A stretch of DNA of 64,000 nucleotides. It comes from Erythrobacter cryptus DSM 12079 (lineage in GTDB: Bacteria; Pseudomonadota; Alphaproteobacteria; Sphingomonadales; Sphingomonadaceae). The notes under the pieces are model-generated. The model saw nothing but the letters and a program-made list of their open reading frames with translations. It did not search any database and was not told the DNA's origin. Made by a program: the position numbers and the translations under genes. Shown one piece after another: positions 27,851 to 36,179 of this stretch. Position 1 is the stretch's first letter. Each line of letters opens with the position of its first letter. The stretch is taken from positions 310,001 to 374,000 of the forward strand of contig NZ_AUHC01000002.1 of assembly GCF_000422985.1 (NCBI RefSeq). The letters run 5' to 3'.

Positions 27851-28339
27851 ATGGAGACCCTGCCCCTGCGCGGGCTGATGATGCTGCCGGCGCTGCTCAT
27901 TGCCGCGGCCTGCGCGCCCACTGGCTCGGCCGGGGAGGAGGCCGCGACCCCCGCCAGCCCCGCGCCGATGGCCAGTGCCACGCTCGGCACCGGGGCGCGC
28001 GCCTTTGATGCGGTGGGGCCGCAGGAGACGGTGACGCTGCTCGGCAACGAGCCCTTCTGGAACCTCACCATCACCGCGGACGAGGGGCTGTGGACCACGC
28101 CCGAAAACCAGCCCGGCACCCGCTTTGCCATTGCCCGGGTGGCGGGCAATGGCGGGCTGGGCTTTACCGGCACGCTCGAGGGCAAGCCGCTCGCTGCCAC
28201 GCTCACACCTGGGGCCTGCAGCGACGGGATGAGCGATCGCAGCTATCCCTTCGTCGCCACCATCGCCTGGGGCGAGGAGACGCTCGAGGGCTGCGGCTAT
28301 ACCACCAACCAGCCCTTCAGCGGCGATCCCTCGCCCTGA
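27851..28339 (+). CDS. COG3650-type lipoprotein
   Basis: A 162-residue predicted lipoprotein with signal sequence ending ALLIAAAC, the cysteine being the lipidation site. The mature part has GNEPFWNLTI, GACSDGMSDRSYPFVATI and LEGCGYT, the conserved Cys-containing blocks of the COG3650 family. Function is unknown; two conserved cysteines may form a disulfide. GAGGAGAGAG precedes the ATG. It is divergent from the photolyase-like gene and 25 bp upstream of the GFA gene. Confidence 0.75.
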   Translation: METLPLRGLMMLPALLIAAACAPTGSAGEEAATPASPAPMASATLGTGARAFDAVGPQETVTLLGNEPFWNLTITADEGLWTTPENQPGTRFAIARVAGNGGLGFTGTLEGKPLAATLTPGACSDGMSDRSYPFVATIAWGEETLEGCGYTTNQPFSGDPSP

Positions 28340-28364
28340 AGGCACCAGCAAAGGGGGAAGGCCC

Positions 28365-28772
28365 ATGACCATCACCGGAGGCTGCCTGTGCGGCGCTGTG
28401 CGCTACACCTGTGCAGCCGAGCCGCTGCTGTGCGTCACCTGCCATTGCACCAATTGCCAGAAGCAGGCGGGCAGCGCGCTTTCGGTCATCATCGGCGTGC
28501 CCGAAGCGGCGGTGAGCCACACGGGCACGCTCAAGACCTACCACGACAAGGGTGACAGCGGCGCCACGGTGCGGCGGCAGTTCTGCCCCGAATGCGGCTC
28601 GCCGGTGTTCACCCGGGTCGAAAGCCCGCCGGGCATGCTGTTCATCAAGGCCGGAACGCTTGATGACACCAGCATCCTGAAACCCGCCTTCCACTGCTAT
28701 GCCAAGAGCAAGCAGGAATGGGTGGAGCTTGGCGCCATTCCCGCCTTTGCCACCGTGCCCGAGGGCCTGTGA
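28365..28772 (+). CDS. GFA/CENP-V family zinc protein
   Basis: A 135-residue GFA-domain protein (glutathione-dependent formaldehyde-activating enzyme/centromere protein V fold). The zinc ligands are complete: GGCLCGAVRYTC, CVTCHCTNCQK and FCPECGSPVF. These bind structural and catalytic Zn in characterised relatives that add glutathione to formaldehyde or act on other S-adducts; the substrate here is not known. It probably shares a transcript with the preceding lipoprotein gene and converges with the S41 protease gene. Confidence 0.88.
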   Translation: MTITGGCLCGAVRYTCAAEPLLCVTCHCTNCQKQAGSALSVIIGVPEAAVSHTGTLKTYHDKGDSGATVRRQFCPECGSPVFTRVESPPGMLFIKAGTLDDTSILKPAFHCYAKSKQEWVELGAIPAFATVPEGL

Positions 28773-28791
28773 CCGGGCCTTTGACCGGGGC

Positions 28792-30264
28792 CTAGAACAG
28801 CCCCGGCAATTCGCGCTGGGCCGGGGTGGGGCGGCGCGGCATGAGTGGCTCACGCTCAGGCAAATCGAGGCCGATCGCCATGCGCTCGCCGGGTTGCATC
28901 TGGTTCACCGCCGCCGTGCGCGACGTCGCAAAGCTCACGCAGGTGCCCCCCGCAAGAAAATTGAGAGCTGCCGCGATCGAGGCTTCCTGCGGATCGCCCA
29001 GCGGTCGGTTGAGATCATCGCCCGCGCGGCAGGTGTTGGGCACAACGCTGGCAAGCCCGGTGAAATATTCGCCCTGGTTGTTGGCGTTGACGGTCTTGAA
29101 GGTCACCGCCCGGATGCGCAGATCGCAGGCGGCAAGGTCAAAGCCGAACTGGCCCACCGGCTTGCCGAAGGAATTGCTCCCCACCAGCGCCATGTTGGTA
29201 CCGAGATAGGGGATCATGCCGTTGGCGACCAGTTCGCTTGCCGAGGCGCTGGCGCTGGTGGTGATGAAGGCGATCTTGGTGGGGGCGATGGCATTGGGCT
29301 CGTTGCGCAGCAGCCGGGTCTCGTTCTCCGATGCCTTGGACGGGCGCAGCACGGTGCGGCTCCACACCTGGCCGCTGCGCCCGGCATTGAGCAGATCGCC
29401 GAAGGTGTCGGCCACGCTGACGAGGCCGCCGCCATTGTAGCGCAAATCGATGATCAGCTCGCGCACCCCGCGCGCCGCGAACTGGCCGAACGCCTGGCGC
29501 AGCTGGTCGGCGGCATCGGCAACGATGAAAGTGCGCAGATTGATATACCCGACCTGCTTGCCGCCATCGTTGAGCACCAGCGCGCCATAGCGATCCGAGA
29601 GCGGATCGAGCGCAAACTCGCTCTTGGTGATCGGACGCTCGACGGTCGGGCCACCCGGTTGCGGGATGAAGCGCAAGACCCGCACCGTGCCCGCGGTCGA
29701 GGGGCCGAGCGCATCGGCCACCGCCTCGGCCCCGCCGCTGGCGAACAGGCTGGAGACGGTCTGCATGGTGCTGGCGCTGGTGCCGATCGCGGTGATCTCG
29801 GTGCCGCGATCGATCCCGGCGGCAAAGGCATTGCCGGCTTCGAAGGCCTCCATCACGAACAGCCGCCGGTTCGCGGTGTCGTAGAACAGGCGGATGCCAA
29901 AGCCGGCGCTGGCGCCCGAATTGATGAGCGCGTTTTCCTCGGCGATCGAGGTGGCGAAGGTGAAGAAGCGGTCACGGCTTTGCGCCCGCGCCGGGGCGAC
30001 CCGCGCGTCGAGATAGCTTTGCAGGTCGCTGAAGGAGGCCGGATTGGCCGCCGCCAGCAGTTCGGGGAAGAGATACCATTCGTTGAGCACGCGGTCGGCA
30101 AAATCCTGCTGCTCGCGCAGCCCGCAGGCCGAGGAGGTCGGCGTCGGCGTGGGGGTGGACCCGCCGCCGGTGGCCGGCGGACCGCCCGAGGAACTGCCCC
30201 CGCCGCCGCAGGCAGCAAGGCTCAAGGCAAGGACGAGGCTGAGGGCGGTGCGACCGACAGTCAT
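28792..30264 (-). CDS. S41-family (C-terminal-processing-like) peptidase, lipoprotein
   Basis: A 490-residue serine protease of family S41. The signal peptide ends LSLAAC (lipobox), followed by a Gly/Ser/Thr-Pro linker. The N-terminal helical region includes NEWYLFPELLA. A PDZ-like segment (about 130-220) precedes the catalytic core with RELIIDLRYNGGGLVSVA, the nucleophile region TSASASASELVANGM and the Lys-containing GSNSFGKPVGQ. This is the outer-membrane-anchored Ser/Lys type found in sphingomonads. The ATG at 30264 is chosen because it starts the signal peptide. Confidence 0.85.
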   Translation of the reverse strand: MTVGRTALSLVLALSLAACGGGGSSSGGPPATGGGSTPTPTPTSSACGLREQQDFADRVLNEWYLFPELLAAANPASFSDLQSYLDARVAPARAQSRDRFFTFATSIAEENALINSGASAGFGIRLFYDTANRRLFVMEAFEAGNAFAAGIDRGTEITAIGTSASTMQTVSSLFASGGAEAVADALGPSTAGTVRVLRFIPQPGGPTVERPITKSEFALDPLSDRYGALVLNDGGKQVGYINLRTFIVADAADQLRQAFGQFAARGVRELIIDLRYNGGGLVSVADTFGDLLNAGRSGQVWSRTVLRPSKASENETRLLRNEPNAIAPTKIAFITTSASASASELVANGMIPYLGTNMALVGSNSFGKPVGQFGFDLAACDLRIRAVTFKTVNANNQGEYFTGLASVVPNTCRAGDDLNRPLGDPQEASIAAALNFLAGGTCVSFATSRTAAVNQMQPGERMAIGLDLPEREPLMPRRPTPAQRELPGLF

Positions 30265-30503
30265 CTTGAGAGAAACTCCGCAATTCCGTGGCTTGGCGGG
30301 GGCGCCGTGCAGGGCCTCAGGAATGCAACGTGCGCCTTTCAAGAGCAAGCGGGCTTGGGAACTATCCCTAGGAATGTCGCTTAGGCGTGGCCTTTTTGCC
30401 TGCATTTGCACGGTTTTCCGCAGAAACCGGCGAAAAGCTGGCCGGCGTCTCTCGTCTCCGCGGGCGGAAGGGGGTAGCACCATGCCGATGAAGCGACAGA
30501 ATC

Positions 30504-31094
30504 ATGATTGAGTTTCCCGCCTGGCTTGCCCCCGTAGTGCCTGCTCCTGCACGCCATCCGGCGCTGGCGGTGGCGGCGCTGGGCTCGGCGGCGACGCTCG
30601 GGCGGGGCGGCTTTGCCCTGTCGAGCGCCGCCTTTGCCGGGGGCGAAATGCTCGATCCCAGTTTTACCGCCGAGGAGGAGGACGCGGTCGCCCCGCCGCT
30701 CGAATGGAGCGCGCCGCCGCCCGGTTCGGCCGAGCTGGTGCTGGTGGTCGAGGAAGTGGCAGGCGAGGGCAAGGTGCCGGCCTGCCACTGGCTGGTGTGG
30801 GGGCTTGCACCCCAGCGCGGCAAGCTGCTCGAGGGCGAGGTGCCGCCGCGCACCGGCAAGAACCAGCTCGGCAATTCCGAGTGGCTGTTGCCCGCCCCGG
30901 CTCCGGGCGAGACGCGCCACTACCTGTTCCAGCTCTTCGCCACCGATCTGCCGCTGGTGCTGATGCCGGGCGCGCGGCGCGAGCAATTGCTCGGCGCGCT
31001 GCAAGGCTCGGTCACCGCCTGCGCGGTGCTCCATGCCACCTTCACCGGGGGCGAGGAGGACGAGGATTGGGCCGATGGCCAAGATTTCGAATAA
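30504..31094 (+). CDS. YbhB/YbcL-type phosphatidylethanolamine-binding protein (PEBP)
   Basis: A 196-residue PEBP/Raf-kinase-inhibitor-like protein. The N-terminal half has DPSFTAEEEDAVAPPLEW; the ligand-pocket region has CHWLVWGLAP, LLEGEVPPRTGKNQLGNSEW and the C-terminal HYLFQLFATDLPL. No signal peptide is seen, so it is cytosolic. Bacterial members have no settled function. A 9-codon reading frame (30482-30511) overlaps its start by ATGATTGA; no strong Shine-Dalgarno is visible. Confidence 0.8.
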   Translation: MIEFPAWLAPVVPAPARHPALAVAALGSAATLGRGGFALSSAAFAGGEMLDPSFTAEEEDAVAPPLEWSAPPPGSAELVLVVEEVAGEGKVPACHWLVWGLAPQRGKLLEGEVPPRTGKNQLGNSEWLLPAPAPGETRHYLFQLFATDLPLVLMPGARREQLLGALQGSVTACAVLHATFTGGEEDEDWADGQDFE

Positions 31095-31122
31095 CCTGCC
31101 ACACAAACAAGGGAGTTGAAAA

Positions 31123-31374
31123 ATGGCTGGTACGACCAATGCACTGCAGAAGCCGGTGAACCTTTCCGGCGCGCTCGAGGCGGTGATCGGCAAGGGGCCG
31201 ATGACCCGCGCCGAGGTGACCGCCAAGGTGTGGGACTACATCAAGGCCAACGGGCTGCAGGACGCCAAGGACAAGCGCCAGATCAACCCCGATGCCAAGC
31301 TCGGCGCGGTGATCGGCAATGAACAGATCTCGATGTTCAAGATGACCGCGGCAGTCTCCAAGCACCTGAGCTGA
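31123..31374 (+). CDS. SWIB/MDM2-domain protein
   Basis: An 83-residue protein that is essentially one SWIB domain: LSGALEAVIGKGPMTRAEVT, VWDYIKANGLQDAKDKRQI and MFKMTAAVSKHL. In bacteria these small basic SWIB proteins are found mainly in alphaproteobacteria, chlamydiae and relatives; a chromatin or topoisomerase link is suggested but unproven. AGGGAG precedes the ATG. It is 28 bp after the PEBP gene, possibly co-transcribed. Confidence 0.9.
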   Translation: MAGTTNALQKPVNLSGALEAVIGKGPMTRAEVTAKVWDYIKANGLQDAKDKRQINPDAKLGAVIGNEQISMFKMTAAVSKHLS

Positions 31375-31389
31375 TCAGCGGATTGGTGT

Positions 31390-31406
31390 GGCGGGCTTAT
31401 CCGCCC
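31390..31406. terminator. Hairpin between convergent genes
   Basis: GGCGGG and CCGCCC flank CTTAT between the SWIB stop (31374) and the DUF3253 stop (31411). It could end transcription from both sides, but no U-tract is present, so this is a weak call. Confidence 0.3.
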
Positions 31407-31410
31407 GCCC

Positions 31411-31677
31411 TCAGCGGCGCGCGATCCGATAGGGTCCGCGCCGCATTGCCATCGGCCTGCCCTTCCATGACAGGCCGATAACTCCTTCCTGCGCCAGGAT
31501 ATCGACCGCGGCGTGCACCGCTGCCATCTTTGCCCGCCAATCCCCTTCCGGCCCGGCCAGGCGCCGGGCGACTTCGCTGGGGCACAGGCTGGTCCCCGGC
31601 GCGCGCTCCGCAAGCAGTGCAAGCAGCGCCGTGCGCGCCGCGCTCAAGCGCCGCTCCGCCGCCGGGGTGGCCAGCAT
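31411..31677 (-). CDS. DUF3253 protein
   Basis: An 88-residue protein matching DUF3253: a winged-helix-like layout with LLALLAERAPGTSLCPSEVA, WRAKMAAVHAAVDILAQEGV and the C-terminal GPYRIARR. Function is unknown; DNA binding is possible from the fold. The ATG at 31677 lies 34 bp inside the end of the DoxX gene, so the two are coupled. It is the last gene of the cupin-DoxX-DUF3253 unit. Confidence 0.65.
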   Translation of the reverse strand: MLATPAAERRLSAARTALLALLAERAPGTSLCPSEVARRLAGPEGDWRAKMAAVHAAVDILAQEGVIGLSWKGRPMAMRRGPYRIARR

Positions 31678-32045
31678 TCCCCCACCCACAGCGCCAGCGC
31701 AACGAGCAGCGGCTGGGCGAGCAGCCGCGGCACGTGATAGGCAAGACCAAGCCCGCCGTCGGGCCGGGCAAGGTCGATCAGCATGTGGTTCACGTTCGCA
31801 GGCCAGACGCATAGGGCATAGGCGGCAAGCCCCCAGCCCGCGGCCTGCCGCAGCCGCCGCGAGAACGGCTGGACCAGCCCGATCGCCCCGAGGATTTCCG
31901 CAAGTCCCGTGGCCCACACCACCACCTCGGGCGCGGGAACGAAGCGCGGAGTGATGGTGATGAAGGGGCGCGGGAACACCAGGTGAAGCACCCCGGCAAT
32001 GAGGTAGAAGGCCGCCAGAAGCACGCGCAAGGCGGCGCGGATCAT
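31644..32045 (-). CDS. DoxX-like small membrane protein
   Basis: A 133-residue protein with four predicted membrane helices. LLAAFYLIAGVLHLVFPRPF at the N-terminus, the central ATGLAEILGAIGLV and the Pro/Asn-containing third helix (PANVNHMLIDL) are typical of the DoxX/SURF4-like group. Function in bacteria is not clear. Its ATG overlaps the cupin stop by 4 bp (ATGA), and the DUF3253 gene starts inside its 3' end. Confidence 0.75.
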   Translation of the reverse strand: MIRAALRVLLAAFYLIAGVLHLVFPRPFITITPRFVPAPEVVVWATGLAEILGAIGLVQPFSRRLRQAAGWGLAAYALCVWPANVNHMLIDLARPDGGLGLAYHVPRLLAQPLLVALALWVGECWPPRRRSGA

Positions 32046-32497
32046 GCCATTGCTCCCGGCTCCCAGCCTGGCGGGGCGAGGGCAAAGCCGGCAAAATCGA
32101 ACCCCGGCACCACCACGCAGGAGACCAGCGCATAGCCGTGCTCGCTCATATCGGTAAGCCGGGCGGCCTGCCATTCAGCGGGCGCCACCAGGGCTTGCAA
32201 CTGCGCCCCGGCAGCAAGATCCGGGCCAAGCAGCACCTTGCGCACCGGGCCGGCGTCGCTCGCCGCAAGCCGCAGCTCCAACGGATCGCCCTTGTGCCAC
32301 AGCCACAATTCGGCCGCATCCACCCGGTGCCAATGCGATTGCTCGCCCGCCTTGATGAGGAACAGGATCGCGGTGCCCCGCGCGCGTCCGTCCGACCCCG
32401 GCTCTGCCCGCCAGGTCTCCCGATACCACCCGCCTTCGGGGTGGGGGGAAAGGCGCAATTGTTCGATCATGCTTTGCGCGCTATCGCTCATCACCAT
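32042..32497 (-). CDS. Cupin-fold protein, DUF985
   Basis: A 151-residue single-domain cupin. LSPHPEGGWYRETWRA and HWHRVDAAELWLWHKGDPL carry the family's conserved His and Glu, followed by GALVSC-like strands (YALVSCVVVPGFDF). DUF985 cupins have solved structures but no firm function. It starts a three-gene minus-strand unit divergent from the M19 dipeptidase gene; the start may be 32497 or the ATG 6 nt downstream. Confidence 0.82.
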   Translation of the reverse strand: MVMSDSAQSMIEQLRLSPHPEGGWYRETWRAEPGSDGRARGTAILFLIKAGEQSHWHRVDAAELWLWHKGDPLELRLAASDAGPVRKVLLGPDLAAGAQLQALVAPAEWQAARLTDMSEHGYALVSCVVVPGFDFAGFALAPPGWEPGAMA

Positions 32498-32544
32498 TCC
32501 ATCTTGCCGGCCGCCATGCCGCCTTATCGGGAGTGCCTCATCCG

Positions 32545-33840
32545 ATGCAAGCCATCCGCCTGCCTGCTGTGCTGCTTGGGGCCGCGGCCCTCGCCCTTGC
32601 GGCGCCCGCGTGCGCGCAGGCCTTGCGCGCCGAGGAGGTGGCGGCGCGCGCCAATGCCGCGCTCGAGGCCGCTCCGGTGTTCGACGGGCACAATGACGTG
32701 CCCAACCAGCTGCGCGACCGCTTTGCCAATCGCCTGGCTGATTTCGATTTCACCGACACCAGCGCCACCGGCGCGAGCCATCCCGATGGCCGGGCGATGC
32801 ACACCGATCTTGCGCGCCTGCGGCAGGGCCGGGTGGGGGCGCAGTTCTGGTCGGTCTATGTGCCTGCCACCAAAAACGAGGCCGAGGCGGTGCGCCAGGT
32901 GCTCGAACAGATCGATGTCACCCGGCGGCTGATTGATCGCTATCCGGACGATCTGCAACTTGCCACCACCGCTGACGAGGTCGAACGCGCCATGATGCAG
33001 GGGCGCATCGCCTCGCTGCTGGGGGCCGAAGGTGGTCATGCGATCGGCTCGAGCCTGGCGGTGCTGCGCCAGCTCCACGCGCTCGGGGTGCGTTATCTCA
33101 CGCTGACCCACAATGCCAATGTGCCCTGGGCCGATGCCGCCACCGACACGCCTGAGCACGATGGGCTGACCGATTTCGGCCGGGCGGTGGTGCGCGAGAT
33201 GAACCGGCTGGGGATGCTGGTGGATTTGAGCCACGTGAGCGAGGCGACGATGATGGACGCGCTCGATGAGGCGCGCGCCCCGGTGATCTTCAGCCATTCG
33301 GGCGCGCGCGCGGTCACCGGCCATGCCCGCAACGTGCCCGACAGCGTGCTCGCGCGCCTGCCCGAAAATGGCGGGGTGGTGATGGTGGTGGCCCTACCGC
33401 GCTTCATCAGCGAGGCGGTGCGCCAATGGGGCGCGCGCCGCGCTGGGGAGGAAGCGCGCCTCAAGGCGCTGTGGCTGGGCCAGCCGGGCAAGGTCGCCGA
33501 AGGGCTGGCCGCGTGGGACAAGGCAAATCCCGAACCGCGCGCGACGATCAGCGACATGGCCGATCATATCGACCATATCCGCAAGGTTGCCGGGGTCGAA
33601 CATATCGGCATCGGCGGCGATTTCGACGGGATGCCTTCCGGCCCCGAAGGCTTCGAGGACGTGCGTGGCTATCCGGCGCTGTTTACGGAACTGGCGCGGC
33701 GCGGCTATTCGCAGGCGGAACTTGAAATGATCGCCAGCCGCAACATCCTCAGGGTAATGCGCGCCGCCGAAGCCTATGCCGCCAGCCTTGCCGACGTGCC
33801 GCCCGGCGAGGCGGCAATCAATGCGCCAGCGCCGGAATGA
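32545..33840 (+). CDS. Exported M19 (renal-type) membrane dipeptidase
   Basis: A 431-residue zinc dipeptidase of family M19. The signal peptide is about residues 1-24 (APACAQA). Metal and active-site residues are visible: DGHNDVPNQLRDRF (His/Asp), LLGAEGGHAIG (bridging Glu), DLSHVSEATM and FSHSGARA (His), and IGIGGDFDGM (Asp). M19 enzymes cleave dipeptides including D-amino-acid and dehydro forms. The ATG at 32545 has GGGAG upstream; an in-frame GTG 12 nt earlier is an alternative. Its 3' end overlaps a small convergent gene by 23 bp. Confidence 0.9.
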   Translation: MQAIRLPAVLLGAAALALAAPACAQALRAEEVAARANAALEAAPVFDGHNDVPNQLRDRFANRLADFDFTDTSATGASHPDGRAMHTDLARLRQGRVGAQFWSVYVPATKNEAEAVRQVLEQIDVTRRLIDRYPDDLQLATTADEVERAMMQGRIASLLGAEGGHAIGSSLAVLRQLHALGVRYLTLTHNANVPWADAATDTPEHDGLTDFGRAVVREMNRLGMLVDLSHVSEATMMDALDEARAPVIFSHSGARAVTGHARNVPDSVLARLPENGGVVMVVALPRFISEAVRQWGARRAGEEARLKALWLGQPGKVAEGLAAWDKANPEPRATISDMADHIDHIRKVAGVEHIGIGGDFDGMPSGPEGFEDVRGYPALFTELARRGYSQAELEMIASRNILRVMRAAEAYAASLADVPPGEAAINAPAPE

Positions 33841-33970
33841 TCCATACGAGGCTCATCGCGATCACCGCAAAGCCAAGGCTGAAGGCCAGCACATAGCGCA
33901 GCCCGGTGTTGCTCACCGCGCCGCGCGCGGCGTCATCATTGATGTGGATGCTGTCGTTGTTCTCGGCCAT
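33818..33970 (-). CDS. Small single-pass membrane protein (50 aa)
   Basis: A 50-residue protein: a polar N-terminus (MAENNDSIHINDD) and one membrane helix (YVLAFSLGFAVIAMSLVWII) near the C-terminus. I do not recognise the family. The GAGAGG upstream of the ATG, the short hydrophilic/hydrophobic pattern and the large palindrome 43 bp upstream support a real, regulated gene. It overlaps the 3' end of the dipeptidase gene on the other strand. Confidence 0.55.
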   Translation of the reverse strand: MAENNDSIHINDDAARGAVSNTGLRYVLAFSLGFAVIAMSLVWIIPALAH

Positions 33971-33990
33971 CAGACCTCTCCCCTCATCGC

Positions 33991-34043
33991 GGGCGCCGGT
34001 GCGGCGCCCCGGTGACGTTACGGAAGATGTTTCCGTAACGTCA
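33991..34043. promoter_or_regulatory. Large perfect dyad plus adjacent hairpin upstream of the 50-aa gene
   Basis: TGACGTTACGGAA (34013-34025) and its exact complement (34031-34043) form 13-bp arms around a 5-bp centre. A second stem, GGGCGCC/GGCGCCC (33991-34009), lies next to it, nearer the small gene. There is no T-tract on the minus strand, so an operator of the TetR/MarR size class is more likely than a terminator for dapD. Confidence 0.55.
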
Positions 34044-34084
34044 ACCAACCACGTGGGCGGGGAGAGGTTCCCGGGGGGGCAGGA

Positions 34085-34921
34085 TCAATCGCGCAGCAGC
34101 TCGTTGATCGCGGTCTTGGCGCGGGTCTGGGCATCGACGGTCTTGACGATCACCGCGCAATAGAGGCTCGGGCCGGGGGTGCCATCGGGCAGCGGCTTGC
34201 CCGGCAGCGATCCGGGCACCACCACGGCATAGGGCGGCACTTCGCCGACATGCACCTTCCCGGTGGCGCGATCGATGATCTTGGTCGAGGCGCCGAGATA
34301 GACCCCCATCGCCAGCACCGCGCCTTCACCCACGCGCACACCCTCGGCCACCTCGGCGCGCGCGCCGATGAAGGCATTGTCGCCGATGATCACCGGCTCG
34401 GCCTGGAGCGGCTCGAGCACCCCGCCGATCCCGGCCCCGCCCGAGACGTGGACATTGGCGCCGATCTGCGCGCAGGAGCCGACTGTTGCCCAGGTGTCGA
34501 TCATGGTGTTTGCGCCGACATGGGCGCCGATGTTGACGAAGCTCGGCATCAGGACCGCGCCCTTGCCGATGAAGGCGCCGCGCCGCACCACCGCGCCCGG
34601 CACCACCCGGAATCCGGCCTCCTTGAAGCGGTTCTCGCCCCAGCCGGCGAATTTCAGCGGCACCTTGTCATAGGCGGGCGCCCCGGCCGCGCCGCCCTCC
34701 ATGACGCGATTGTCATTGAGGCGGAAGGAGAGCAGCACCGCCTTCTTGAGCCACTGGTTGACGCGCCAGCCACCCGCACCGTCGGGCTCGGCCACGCGCG
34801 CCTCGCCGCTTTCCAGGAGGTCAAGCGCGGCCTCCACCGCTGCGGCGACACCATGGCCGGGGCCAATGGCGCTGCGTTCTTCCCACGCGGCTTCGATAGC
34901 GGTGATGAGGGGATCGTGCAT
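34085..34921 (-). CDS. dapD: 2,3,4,5-tetrahydropyridine-2,6-dicarboxylate N-succinyltransferase
   Basis: A 278-residue DapD, which succinylates tetrahydrodipicolinate in the lysine/meso-diaminopimelate pathway and so supplies peptidoglycan. The C-terminal half shows the left-handed beta-helix hexapeptide pattern ([42 protein letters not shown] among others). The N-terminal [13 protein letters not shown] and [16 protein letters not shown] are family blocks. Length matches. It is monocistronic, with an intergenic repeat upstream and the 13-bp dyad downstream. Confidence 0.96.
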   Translation of the reverse strand: MHDPLITAIEAAWEERSAIGPGHGVAAAVEAALDLLESGEARVAEPDGAGGWRVNQWLKKAVLLSFRLNDNRVMEGGAAGAPAYDKVPLKFAGWGENRFKEAGFRVVPGAVVRRGAFIGKGAVLMPSFVNIGAHVGANTMIDTWATVGSCAQIGANVHVSGGAGIGGVLEPLQAEPVIIGDNAFIGARAEVAEGVRVGEGAVLAMGVYLGASTKIIDRATGKVHVGEVPPYAVVVPGSLPGKPLPDGTPGPSLYCAVIVKTVDAQTRAKTAINELLRD

Positions 34922-35005
34922 CGGGCGTCTCCGGGCAAAGCTCTTGCGCCAGCGCGCCTAGCCGCGCCGCGCGTGTGCGGCAAGCGGAACCCACCGGCCC
35001 GCAGG

Positions 35006-35031
35006 GCCGCAAGGCCGAACGGCCGCCCGCA
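35006..35031. repeat. Dispersed 26-bp repeat, copy 1
   Basis: A 26-bp GC-rich sequence starting GCCGCAAGGCCGAACGGCCG and ending CCCGCA. Its exact reverse complement occurs at 51603-51628 between tolQ and tolR. It contains the palindromic core GGCCGAACGGCC and lies between dapD and the phosphotransferase gene. Confidence 0.7.
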
Positions 35032-35096
35032 GGTGGCCCGCAGCGCAGCGGAGGGAACAGCACCGAGGACGCGCACCCGGATGGGGGCGCGAAAAA

Positions 35097-36179
35097 CTAG
35101 GGCTTCATACCGGCGGCGATGGCGAAGGCGTAAGCCCGCTCGGCCAGCGGGCGCACCCGCTCGCTCATCGCCTGGGCATGGGCGGAAGATGCGGTGCCGT
35201 CGATCACCCGCTTCTTGATCCCCTGCATGATCCCGGCGAGGCGGAACAGGTTGTAGGCGAAATACCAGTCCATCGGCGGCACCGGATAGCCGGTGCGCGC
35301 GACATAGCGTTCCACCGCCTCGTCCTGCGAGGGGATGCCGAGCGCTTCAAGATCAAGCCCGAGCAACCCTGCGCGGCCATCGGCGGGATTGTGCCAGTTG
35401 AGCATAAGGTAGCTGAAATCGGCGATCGGATCGCCAAGCGTCGAAAGCTCCCAGTCGAGCACGGCAATGATGCGGGCTTCGTTCTTGTGGAAGATCACGT
35501 TGTCGAGCCGATAATCGCCATGCACCACGCTCGCGGCATTCTGCGGCGGGATGGTCTGGGGCAGCCATTCGATCAGCCGCTCCATCTCGGGCATGTGCTC
35601 GGTTTCGGAGAGCTTGTATTGCTTGGTCCAGCGGGCGATCTGCCGCGCGCAATAGTCATCGGGCTTGCCGAAATCGCCCATGCCGATGGCTGCGGGATCC
35701 TTGGTGTGCAGATCGGCCATGGTGTCGATCAGCGCGTGGTAGATCGCCCGGCGCTCCTCCGGGCTCATCCCGGGCAGCGCGCCGTTCCACAGCGAGCGGC
35801 CATCGGCGAGGCTCATGACGAAGAACTTGGCCCCGATCACCTGAGGATCTTCGCACAGGCCAAAGGTGCGCGGCACCGGGAAGCCGGTGGGATAAAGCCC
35901 CGTCATTGCCCGATATTCGCGGTCAACCGCATGGGCCGACGGCAGCAGCTTGCCGAAAGGCTGGCGGCGCAGCACGTAAGAGGCAGCAGGGGTGTCGATC
36001 CGGTAGGTGGGATTGGATTGCCCGCCCTTGAACTTGGAATAGCTGATCGGGCCGGCAAAGCCTTCGACATTGGCCTCGAACCAGCGCGTGAGCGCCGCAA
36101 GATCGAGCCGGTCTTTCTCCGGCACCTCGGTGGTGCCGACCATCTCCTTGTCGAAATCGATCTGGGGTGCGTTGCTCAT
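35097..36179 (-). CDS. Phosphotransferase family protein (ACAD10/11-type kinase)
   Basis: A 360-residue aminoglycoside-phosphotransferase-fold kinase. SYSKFKGGQSNPTYRI is the nucleotide-binding strand-loop, SYVLRRQPFGKLLPSAHAV follows with the ATP-binding Lys/Arg region, and the catalytic and metal sites are VVHGDYRLDNVIFH and AVLDWELSTLGDPIAD. This pattern is that of the kinase domains of ACAD10/ACAD11 and bacterial LvaA-like enzymes, which phosphorylate 4-hydroxyacyl-CoAs. It overlaps the alcohol dehydrogenase gene by one base and precedes an acyl-CoA dehydrogenase, supporting that role by inference. Confidence 0.85.
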   Translation of the reverse strand: MSNAPQIDFDKEMVGTTEVPEKDRLDLAALTRWFEANVEGFAGPISYSKFKGGQSNPTYRIDTPAASYVLRRQPFGKLLPSAHAVDREYRAMTGLYPTGFPVPRTFGLCEDPQVIGAKFFVMSLADGRSLWNGALPGMSPEERRAIYHALIDTMADLHTKDPAAIGMGDFGKPDDYCARQIARWTKQYKLSETEHMPEMERLIEWLPQTIPPQNAASVVHGDYRLDNVIFHKNEARIIAVLDWELSTLGDPIADFSYLMLNWHNPADGRAGLLGLDLEALGIPSQDEAVERYVARTGYPVPPMDWYFAYNLFRLAGIMQGIKKRVIDGTASSAHAQAMSERVRPLAERAYAFAIAAGMKP

